Origin: an uncultured Bacilli bacterium
GTDB lineage: Bacteria; Bacillota_I; Bacilli_A; RF39; UBA660
Assembly: GCA_947624075.1 (NCBI GenBank)
Contig: CANQIM010000080.1
Span: forward strand, 1-5,488
Reading direction: 5' to 3'
Length of the DNA stretch: 5,488 nt
The position numbers and the translations under genes were made by a program. Below, piece by piece: positions 1 through 5,488 of this stretch. The first letter of the stretch is position 1. Each line of letters begins with the position of its first letter. The notes beneath the pieces were generated by a model. It did not search any database, was not told the DNA's origin, and saw only the letters and a program-made list of their open reading frames with translations.

Positions 1-3000
1 ATTGTTCCAATTACATGGGTAAAATCATCAAGTTCTTATACAGTAACTAATGATTCAATTAGACATAATTATGTTGCAAAAATACAAAATGATTATTATG
101 GAAGTGCTGGAAGTACAATTGGACCAAAGCCTTCTATGTTAAATACTGGTACTTATTATAGTTACGATGGACATTATTTCTATACTAATTTAACTTCACT
201 TATAAAAGATTATAAAAATGGTAATTATAATAATTCTGTAAATAAAAATGATGTTTATTATAATTATTACATGTATTTATCAAATCATACTAAAACAAAA
301 TATTCTAGTACTAATATAGATGAGTATATAAGAAATAATATGGGTATAAAACAAGATGTTTATGGTAATGATGATAATGGTAGTTCATCAAGACTATATG
401 GTAAAGGAACATTTTTCTATTATGCTCAAGAAAAATATGGTGTTAATGCTATACTTGCATTAAGTTTAAGTCGTAATGAGACAGGTAATGGACGTAGTTC
501 TTTATCAATAACTAAAAATAATGGTTTTGGCTTAAATGCAGTTGATTCAAACCCTTATCAAGCAGCTAATTGGTATGCTAGTTTTGCGAGTAGTGTTTTA
601 GGATATGCTTCTAAATGGATTACTTATGGCTATGCTCATCCAAGAGATTGGCGTTATTTTGGACCACAATTTGGTGATAAATGGATAGGTATGAATGTAA
701 AATATGCTTCTGATACTTATTGGAGTGAAAAGATGGCTGCTAATTATTATTCCTTAGATAAAGCCTTTGGTCTTCAAGATTATAACTCATATCAATTAGG
801 TGTTGTAACGGGTCCAACTAAAGCTTATAAGGAAGCTAACACTTCATCAAAATTAATTTATGAATATCCTGAAGCTGAAGATGGGTTAGTTATAGTAGGA
901 GAAGTTAAAGGACAAAATGTTAATGGTAATACAACTTGGTATAAAGTAATAAGTGATTTAAATATAGATTCTAATTATAATGAAATAACATCAGGTGATT
1001 ATAACTGGAATGGTTATGTTTATGTACCAGCTTCTTATGTTAAAAAGATTAATAAAGCTAAAAATGGTTATTTAGATGTAGACGATATAACAGAATATAA
1101 GAATAAGGATTATACTTATGATTTGTTAGTTGAAAATACAGAGTTAAGACCTAAAGTAGCTATTTCTACTAAGGCAACTCCTTATTACTATGATTCAACA
1201 CTTGACTCTAAAACAGGTGCTACTTTACAAAAAGATAGATATGTAATGGTTTATACTATTGCTTATGATGGTAATAATCCTGTTGCTTACTTGGTAACTT
1301 CAGATTATAAATTTGATCAAAAAGAATGGGTAAGTGCAGATTCACTTCGTTTAATAACTTCTAATTATGCTAAATATATGGTTAATGTTTCAGGTAATCA
1401 ATATACTTGGGTTACTAGTACTACAATAGATCAAGAGCAATATGTAATAGGAGGACAATATTCATATTCTTATACTCCTATATTAGAAGAAAAATATGTT
1501 GGTAAAGATTTATGGTATAAAGTACCAGTAAATTTAACAGGAAATAGTAATATTTATGGTTGGACTCTTGGTAATTATCCAACTGTTAGTGTAGAAAAAT
1601 TTACAGCCAAAGCAAATAATAATAAGCCAGTAATTAATGCTTCAGATAAAACTTTGACTGAAGGACAAAGCTTTAATGCTTTAGATGGAGTTACAGCTAG
1701 TGATGCCGAAGATGGTGATTTAACTAAAAAAATAAAGGTAAAGGAAAATACTTATAAAAATCAAGCCGGTACTTATAAAGTAGTATATGAAGTTACAGAT
1801 AGTACTAATTTAACAACTACTAAAGAAATAAAGGTAACTGTTCTTAAAAATGAAAAACCAGTAATTAATGCTTCAGATACAGAAATTACAATTAATCATG
1901 AAGTAAAAATAGCTGTTAGCGCTACAGATAAGGAAGATGGAGATTTAACTAAAAAGATAAAGATAGTTGAAAATACTGTAAATAATAAAGCTTTAGGAAC
2001 TTATAAGATTGTTTATGAAGTAACTGATAGCTATAACCAAACAACAAGAAAAGAAATAAAAGTAACTGTTGTAAAAGATGAAGCACCAGTAATTAATGCA
2101 CCAGATCAAATACTTTTCTTAAATGAAGAATATGATGAATTAGCTGGTGTTAGTGCAATAGATAAGGAAGATGGAGACATTACTAAAAAGATAAAAGTAG
2201 TTAAAAATACTGTTGATGTTACTAAAGAAGGAACGTATGAAGTAACTTATCAAGTAGTAGATTCTGCTAATAACGAGACTAAAAAGACGATTAAAGTAAA
2301 GGTAATGGATCTTGATATTGATGTAGATAATTTAGAAGAAAAAGATGCTATTTTCTACTTTGATTCATTAAAAGTACAAAATAACAAATTAGTAATAAAA
2401 GGCTACAATGCTATTAAAGGAATCAACAATGATTTATCTACAAATATAAATTACTTCTTGGTTTTCCAATCATTAAATGATGAAGATGATGTTTATATGC
2501 AAACTTTGAGTAGAATAACTGATAAAAGTGAAATGAATAGACCAGTTTACCAAACAGATAATAAAGATTATACTTATTCGTGGTTTAAAGGACCAGTTGA
2601 TATAGATCAGTTGCCAGATGGAGATTACCGCTTATATGTAATGTCTATGAGTGCAAAGTACTATTCATTATCTGTTATAAATAATACGGTTTTGAAAGAG
2701 CAAGTTGCAACTTTCTCAAATGAGAAAACTTTGACAACAAGAAATAATTATTTAGATGATGATACAGCATTGGAATTTGTAATTAGAACTAATAAAATAG
2801 GTAATAAAAATTCGACAAGTATTTATAATCAATATAATCAATATCGTACTTTAGAATTTAATAATAATAATAAGTTACATATAAAAGGAACATCTTATTC
2901 ATATGGTATGGATTTAGCTGCTAGTGCTTCTGTAACTAGAAAGATAATTTTTGAAAATGTTGATACTTATAAACAATATAAATATGATTTAGGTAGTATA

Positions 3001-3270
3001 ACTAATGGTCTTTATAAAGTTGGAGCTACTTTGAATGATAATAAAGATAAGACAAGAGCTTGGTTTGATGCTGATATAGATATATCTAATATACCAAAAG
3101 GAACTTATGCTATTTATATTTCAAATGATGCTAATATAAGCGATTTTGGAGAATTAAATGAGCTTTTACAAAGAGATATAAGTTCAGTTAATGCAACTAT
3201 TAATAATAAGAAGTATTCATTCAAAATAAAAAATGATAAAAGATATCGTATTGAATTAGAAGTAAAATAA
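1..3270 (+). CDS. Large secreted GH73 endo-beta-N-acetylglucosaminidase with SH3-like and Ig-like repeats (5' partial)
   Basis: This is the C-terminal 1089 residues of a cell-wall hydrolase predicted to cut the N-acetylglucosaminyl bond in peptidoglycan glycan strands outside the cell, likely in cell separation or wall turnover. The frame is open from base 1. The ATG at 136 has no ribosome site and lies inside the conserved family region (TYYSYDGHYFYT, residues 51-62; YYNYYMYLSNHTKTKY, 86-101), so the true start and signal peptide are upstream. The GH73 core spans about residues 130-270, with the probable catalytic Glu160 in SRNETGNG, followed by NNGFGLNAVDSNP. Next come about three SH3-like modules (271-351, 378-453, 455-535; boundaries approximate), three DUF5011-type Ig-like repeats (541-770) and two related beta-rich modules (783-895, 939-1057). 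There is no LPXTG motif or C-terminal membrane helix, so wall attachment is probably non-covalent. The stop is TAA, directly followed by a terminator. The GH73 call is firm; the exact physiological role is inferred. Confidence 0.9.
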   Translation: MVPITWVKSSSSYTVTNDSIRHNYVAKIQNDYYGSAGSTIGPKPSMLNTGTYYSYDGHYFYTNLTSLIKDYKNGNYNNSVNKNDVYYNYYMYLSNHTKTKYSSTNIDEYIRNNMGIKQDVYGNDDNGSSSRLYGKGTFFYYAQEKYGVNAILALSLSRNETGNGRSSLSITKNNGFGLNAVDSNPYQAANWYASFASSVLGYASKWITYGYAHPRDWRYFGPQFGDKWIGMNVKYASDTYWSEKMAANYYSLDKAFGLQDYNSYQLGVVTGPTKAYKEANTSSKLIYEYPEAEDGLVIVGEVKGQNVNGNTTWYKVISDLNIDSNYNEITSGDYNWNGYVYVPASYVKKINKAKNGYLDVDDITEYKNKDYTYDLLVENTELRPKVAISTKATPYYYDSTLDSKTGATLQKDRYVMVYTIAYDGNNPVAYLVTSDYKFDQKEWVSADSLRLITSNYAKYMVNVSGNQYTWVTSTTIDQEQYVIGGQYSYSYTPILEEKYVGKDLWYKVPVNLTGNSNIYGWTLGNYPTVSVEKFTAKANNNKPVINASDKTLTEGQSFNALDGVTASDAEDGDLTKKIKVKENTYKNQAGTYKVVYEVTDSTNLTTTKEIKVTVLKNEKPVINASDTEITINHEVKIAVSATDKEDGDLTKKIKIVENTVNNKALGTYKIVYEVTDSYNQTTRKEIKVTVVKDEAPVINAPDQILFLNEEYDELAGVSAIDKEDGDITKKIKVVKNTVDVTKEGTYEVTYQVVDSANNETKKTIKVKVMDLDIDVDNLEEKDAIFYFDSLKVQNNKLVIKGYNAIKGINNDLSTNINYFLVFQSLNDEDDVYMQTLSRITDKSEMNRPVYQTDNKDYTYSWFKGPVDIDQLPDGDYRLYVMSMSAKYYSLSVINNTVLKEQVATFSNEKTLTTRNNYLDDDTALEFVIRTNKIGNKNSTSIYNQYNQYRTLEFNNNNKLHIKGTSYSYGMDLAASASVTRKIIFENVDTYKQYKYDLGSITNGLYKVGATLNDNKDKTRAWFDADIDISNIPKGTYAIYISNDANISDFGELNELLQRDISSVNATINNKKYSFKIKNDKRYRIELEVK
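1621..2310 (+). repeat. Three tandem DUF5011-type Ig-like repeats within the GH73 protein
   Basis: Three units of about 76-78 residues begin near bases 1621, 1849 and 2077. Each opens with a PVINA motif, has a central D-x-EDGD-(L/I)-TKKIK motif and ends with GTY-x-V-x-Y-x-V-x-DS and a closing IKV-T-V strand. This is the pattern of the bacterial surface Ig-like family DUF5011. They probably act as a stalk that spaces the catalytic domain from the distal C-terminal modules. The acidic EDGD turn could bind calcium, which is inference. The units also share DNA stretches, notably around 1927-1965 and 2161-2199, which suggests recent duplication or strong conservation. Confidence 0.85.
2347..3171 (+). 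repeat. Two tandem copies of an unrecognised beta-rich C-terminal module in the GH73 protein
   Basis: Copy 1 covers about residues 783-895 (bases 2347-2685) and copy 2 about 939-1057 (2815-3171). They align at three places: NNKLVIKG against NNKLHIKG; a hydrophobic strand YFLVFQSL against RKIIFENV; and SWFKGPVDIDQLPDGDYRLYV against AWFDADIDISNIPKGTYAIYI, which is the clearest match. The alternating hydrophobic pattern suggests beta-sandwich domains. I do not recognise a named family with certainty. The W-F...D-I-...-P-x-G-x-Y-x-x-Y motif is loosely reminiscent of accessory beta domains in Bacillota surface-polysaccharide enzymes. A role in binding wall polymer at the far end of the protein is a guess. 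Confidence 0.6.
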
Positions 3271-3343
3271 AAAGAACTTTAAATGAAGAATGCTTTAGAA
3301 GAAAATGGTACTTCAAATGAAGTTCTTTTTCTGTGTTTTTTTT
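3271..3343 (+). terminator. Rho-independent terminator of the GH73 gene, probably bidirectional
   Basis: Starting at the base after the TAA stop, AAAGAACTT (3271-3279) pairs perfectly with AAGTTCTTT (3320-3328). The stem extends inward, with a G-T pair, an A-T pair, two mismatches and five more pairs, to 3288/3311, leaving a 22-base loop. T-runs follow at 3326-3330 and 3336-3343 (eight T). A shorter alternative hairpin, ACTTC-AAAT-GAAGT (3310-3323), lies next to the same T-run. Read on the minus strand, the long stem is followed by a T-rich stretch (complement of 3261-3275), so it could also stop read-through from the opposite gene. Confidence 0.75.
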
Positions 3344-3347
3344 ATAA

Positions 3348-3371
3348 TAAAAGGAAGCATTTAAGCTTCCT
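3348..3371 (-). terminator. Terminator of the PASTA protein gene, overlapping its stop codon
   Basis: AGGAAGC (3352-3358) and GCTTCCT (3365-3371) form a perfect 7-bp stem with a 6-base loop. On the minus strand the stem is followed by TTTT and then an A/T stretch. The stop codon TAG occupies 3372-3370, so its last two bases form the beginning of the stem. The U-tract is short, so termination may be aided by the larger hairpin just beyond it. Confidence 0.7.
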
Positions 3372-5451
3372 AGTTTTGAACAATTTTTAATGTAACTGTT
3401 TCACAGTTATTAAATGTCTTTCCATCGATGGCACTACTATTTTGTAGCATACCATCTCTTAAACCACTGTTATTAACATAGCTACAGGCAAAGTTAACAT
3501 CTTTATATGCTGCCTTTATTTTAGAACATGTACCTTTTGGATTACTAAAATCAAATAATTCATCATAGATATAAACGGTTGTTTCTTTGTTTGCTACACA
3601 AGAAGGTTTATTATCATTGTTATTGTTGTTATTATTGTTATTACTGCTGCTACTACTGCTAGAATTATTACTAGAAGAGTTATTTTCAGAAGCAGGCTTT
3701 TTACCTTTACTTAAAGTTATGGTAATTGTTGTTTTACTTGAAACTTTACTACCTGAACTAATTGATTGTTTTATTACAAGACCTTCGGCAACTTTATCAC
3801 TATAACTATAGACAAAACTGTAATTTAGTCCTAATTTATCAAGTTTACTTTCAGCTTGACTTTTTGATAGACCATCAAGATTAGGAACTTCAACTTCTTC
3901 ACCATCGGAAATAGTTACAATTATGGCATCATCATTTTTAATTACATCACCAGTTTTGTAAGAATAACTAATTACTTCACCGATTTTTACAGTACTACTA
4001 AATTCATGTTTTTCTTCGTATTTAATTTCATATTTATCAGCCCAAGCTCTAAACTCTTCGTATGAAGCAAACTTTGGCATTTTCAAACTTCCTTTAGAAA
4101 TAACTACCTTGATTAATTCACCTTGTTCAACTTTATCACCTTTTTTATAGTTAGCACTTATAACATTGTTAGCTTTTATTTTTTCATCATACTTATCAGT
4201 AAACTCTAATTTTAATCTATTTTTAATGACCCAAGTAGTTATTTCGCTCATAGACATAGAAGTTAAGTCTGGTACTTTTATTTCTTTACCTTTACTAAAA
4301 GTAACTTTTACTGTTTCATCATCAACTTTTACACTTGTTCCTGGTTTTTTATCTTGACTCATAGCTAAATTACGTTTTATTTTATCAGAAAAATCTCTTG
4401 TAAACTCATATTTTAAATGATGTTGTTTCATATAAAACATTACTTCAAACTCTGTCTTTTTAGTAAAATCTATTATCTTAACTTCATCATAACCTAATTC
4501 TTCACCGTAGGAGAAAGTTATTTTTAATTCTTCATTTCTTTTTAAATTACCAGCTTTACTTTGTTCAATTACTGTATCAGTTGCTTTATCAGATTGAACA
4601 AATTCGATAATAACGTTTGATAAATAATTTTCTTCAACAAAATTAATTACTCTTTCATCATTCCATGAGACCATATCAGGAACTATTATTTCCTTATTAG
4701 GATTTGGTCCTTCACTTATAACTATAGTTAATTCTTTAATGTCATCAAGCTTTGTTCCAGCTTTTATGCTTTGATTAATTATGTCATATTCTTCGATCAT
4801 ATCACTATATTCATATTCTTGATTAAGAGTTATATTATTTTTTTCAGCCCATTTAACAACTTCGGTTAGGCTTTTACCTGTGAAATCTTTTATACCACTA
4901 TTAATTATAGTAACATTTTCACCATTATTAGCTAAATTATTGTAAATACCTATTGAGAAGTAAGTTCCTAGTAGTAGGGCTGCTAAAAAGACAATGCCTT
5001 TATTTCTACTTTTAAGTCCAATTGGTACAAAGAATATTGTGAATAAAATTAGGAGTAGGGAACTTACTATATTTAGAATATTTAAATTATTTTTGTTTAA
5101 ATATAAGTTAAGTAAAAAGAATCCTAATCCTATTAGTAAAATGAAACATAAAAAGAAATTTACAAAGATACGACTTGTTTTTTTATTTTCCATAAAATTA
5201 TCCCTTTGAATATTATTAAAAACTTCTTCTTCATTAATAACTTTATTCTTTTTAGAAGACTTTTTTTCCACAAATTCTGTTGATAATTCATTTTCTTTTG
5301 AACTAACTTGTTCTTTTTCCACAATTTTAGTGGATGTTTCTTTTGTAGGAGTATCCTCTGTTTTTGCTTTTTTCTTTTTACCACTATTTTTTTTAGTACG
5401 ATATTCAGTTTGTCTAACTAACTCGGTTTCTTCTTTTTTCTTTCTTGCCAA
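3370..5451 (-). CDS. Kinase-less membrane protein with three TM helices and six PASTA repeats plus a Cys-containing C-terminal domain
   Basis: The protein has 693 residues. Residues 1-94 are hydrophilic and rich in Lys, Glu and Thr. Three hydrophobic helices follow (about 95-118, 123-146, 152-172); the basic KSRNK loop between helices 2 and 3 and the basic N-terminus fit a cytoplasmic tail with everything after 172 outside. Six PASTA-like repeats cover 183-583, then a Ser/Asn-rich linker (about 589-614) and a C-terminal domain with Cys618, 642, 656 and 683. PASTA domains bind peptidoglycan fragments or lipid II in PrkC/StkP-type kinases and in some PBPs. Neither a kinase nor a transpeptidase domain is present, so this is not a plain PrkC orthologue. 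Likely roles are wall sensing, scaffolding or regulation of wall enzymes; the tail could be a kinase substrate (inference). The start is TTG at 5451, chosen from the GGAGG seven bases upstream. It converges on a GH73 hydrolase gene 99 bases away. Confidence 0.9.
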   Translation of the reverse strand: MARKKKEETELVRQTEYRTKKNSGKKKKAKTEDTPTKETSTKIVEKEQVSSKENELSTEFVEKKSSKKNKVINEEEVFNNIQRDNFMENKKTSRIFVNFFLCFILLIGLGFFLLNLYLNKNNLNILNIVSSLLLILFTIFFVPIGLKSRNKGIVFLAALLLGTYFSIGIYNNLANNGENVTIINSGIKDFTGKSLTEVVKWAEKNNITLNQEYEYSDMIEEYDIINQSIKAGTKLDDIKELTIVISEGPNPNKEIIVPDMVSWNDERVINFVEENYLSNVIIEFVQSDKATDTVIEQSKAGNLKRNEELKITFSYGEELGYDEVKIIDFTKKTEFEVMFYMKQHHLKYEFTRDFSDKIKRNLAMSQDKKPGTSVKVDDETVKVTFSKGKEIKVPDLTSMSMSEITTWVIKNRLKLEFTDKYDEKIKANNVISANYKKGDKVEQGELIKVVISKGSLKMPKFASYEEFRAWADKYEIKYEEKHEFSSTVKIGEVISYSYKTGDVIKNDDAIIVTISDGEEVEVPNLDGLSKSQAESKLDKLGLNYSFVYSYSDKVAEGLVIKQSISSGSKVSSKTTITITLSKGKKPASENNSSSNNSSSSSSSNNNNNNNNNDNKPSCVANKETTVYIYDELFDFSNPKGTCSKIKAAYKDVNFACSYVNNSGLRDGMLQNSSAIDGKTFNNCETVTLKIVQN
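3373..3603 (-). other. C-terminal domain with four cysteines, resembling a seventh, divergent PASTA repeat
   Basis: Residues 617-693 contain Cys618, Cys642, Cys656 and Cys683, against only one other Cys in the protein (Cys102 in the first membrane helix). The order of elements matches the preceding PASTA repeat: a helix from Cys642 (CSKIKAAYKDVNFAC), then SYVNNSGLRDGMLQNS against SYSDKVAEGLVIKQS, then a Gly turn (IDGKTF against SGSKVS) and a closing strand ETVTLKIV against TTITITLS. The domain is extracellular by topology, so one or two disulfides are plausible. Homology to PASTA is my visual alignment, not a profile hit. Confidence 0.55.
3607..3696 (-). repeat. Ser/Asn low-complexity linker encoded by trinucleotide-rich DNA
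   Basis: Residues about 586-615 form a linker dominated by Ser and then Asn, including nine consecutive Asn. The DNA is a run of AAY and AGY codons that mixes AAT with AAC and AGT with AGC. It probably is a flexible spacer between the PASTA rod and the terminal Cys domain. Any slippage here changes length in multiples of three and keeps the frame. Confidence 0.85.
3703..4905 (-). repeat. Array of six PASTA repeats (residues about 183-583)
   Basis: The units are about 63-66 residues each, at approximately 183-247, 254-316, 324-388, 390-454, 455-517 and 519-583. Each shows an opening (V)P-D/N motif or its remnant, an amphipathic helix, a short strand with an aromatic and S-D turn, a Q-S-x-x-x-G-type turn and a final strand ending in S-x-G. 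Repeat 6 (VPNLDGLSKSQAESKLDKLG) is the most canonical. Repeats 1 and 3 have lost the opening Pro (IKDFTGKS, KIIDFTKK) and are the most divergent, which is why a profile search may report fewer than six. The end-to-end arrangement suggests a long extracellular rod. Confidence 0.85.
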
Positions 5452-5463
5452 GCTAACACCTCC
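5449..5463 (-). promoter_or_regulatory. Ribosome binding site and TTG start of the PASTA protein gene
   Basis: On the minus strand GGAGG (complement of 5459-5463) is followed by a 7-base spacer and TTG (5451-5449). This near-perfect Shine-Dalgarno match decides the start. An ATG that overlaps the site at 5464-5462 is in another frame, and the first in-frame ATG is codon 87, so a TTG start is the best reading. Confidence 0.8.
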
Positions 5464-5474
5464 ATTATTATTTA

Positions 5475-5480
5475 ATTATA
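5475..5480 (-). promoter_or_regulatory. Possible sigma-A -10 box upstream of the PASTA protein gene
   Basis: The minus strand carries a perfect TATAAT at 5480-5475, about 11 bases upstream of the Shine-Dalgarno site. A -35 box would lie beyond the right edge and cannot be checked. The implied leader is very short and the surroundings are almost pure A/T, so a chance match is quite possible. Confidence 0.3.
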
Positions 5481-5488
5481 TAATAAAT

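Noticed and set aside
136..138. ATG as the start of the GH73 gene
   Set aside because: The same frame is open to base 1, the upstream residues look like the family's conserved region, and there is no ribosome site before this ATG.
1927..2199. Repeated DNA segments as a possible mobile or CRISPR-like repeat
   Set aside because: They are in-frame parts of successive Ig-like protein repeats, spaced by one domain length, and are explained by domain duplication.
3587..3805. Plus-strand frame with a long run of leucines, superficially like a membrane peptide
   Set aside because: It is the antisense reading of the Asn/Ser linker codons of the PASTA gene; it has no ribosome site of its own and the leucine run is explained by the repeat.
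4166..4357. Short plus-strand open frame
   Set aside because: It lies wholly antisense to PASTA repeats, has no convincing Shine-Dalgarno site and no recognisable protein features.
4994..5209. Plus-strand frame with basic and hydrophobic stretches
   Set aside because: It is antisense to the membrane helices and lysine-rich tail of the PASTA protein; composition follows from that gene.
5160..5384. Minus-strand lysine-rich frame overlapping the PASTA gene tail
   Set aside because: It is an out-of-frame reading of the A-rich tail region; the in-frame product has the strong ribosome site and continues into clear domains.

Overview
The window carries two long protein genes that face each other (convergent) and share a compact terminator region of about 100 bases. 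It is strongly AT-rich by eye, with A/T-ending codons, Gram-positive style Shine-Dalgarno sequence and surface proteins typical of low-GC Bacillota (a Bacilli or Bacilli-like lineage, perhaps one of the uncultured gut groups close to Mollicutes). All tryptophans are read from TGG and stops are TAA and TAG, so there is no sign of the Mycoplasma TGA=Trp code. Peptidoglycan-directed functions in both genes mean a walled cell. The species assignment is inference.

Bases 1-3270 (+) hold the C-terminal 1089 residues of a very large secreted cell-wall hydrolase. The reading frame is open at the left edge, so its start and signal peptide lie outside. In order it has a family-typical N-terminal region, a GH73 glucosaminidase domain with an ETGNG catalytic motif, about three SH3-like modules, three tandem DUF5011-type Ig-like repeats and two copies of an unrecognised beta-rich C-terminal module. 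Bases 3271-3371 hold two hairpins serving the two converging genes; the second overlaps the stop codon of the minus-strand gene.

Bases 5451-3370 (-) encode a 693-residue membrane protein: a lysine-rich cytoplasmic tail, three membrane helices, six PASTA repeats, a Ser/Asn linker and a cysteine-containing C-terminal domain that looks like a seventh, divergent PASTA repeat. It has no kinase or penicillin-binding domain, which are the usual partners of PASTA repeats. Its start is TTG with a strong GGAGG site; a possible -10 box lies at the right edge.

Taken together, an extracellular peptidoglycan-sensing or -binding protein sits beside a peptidoglycan-cutting glucosaminidase. A functional link is plausible, since in pneumococcus the PASTA region of StkP works with the GH73 enzyme LytB, but here it is only inferred from proximity and domain content. 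I see no mobile element, CRISPR array, tRNA or rRNA.
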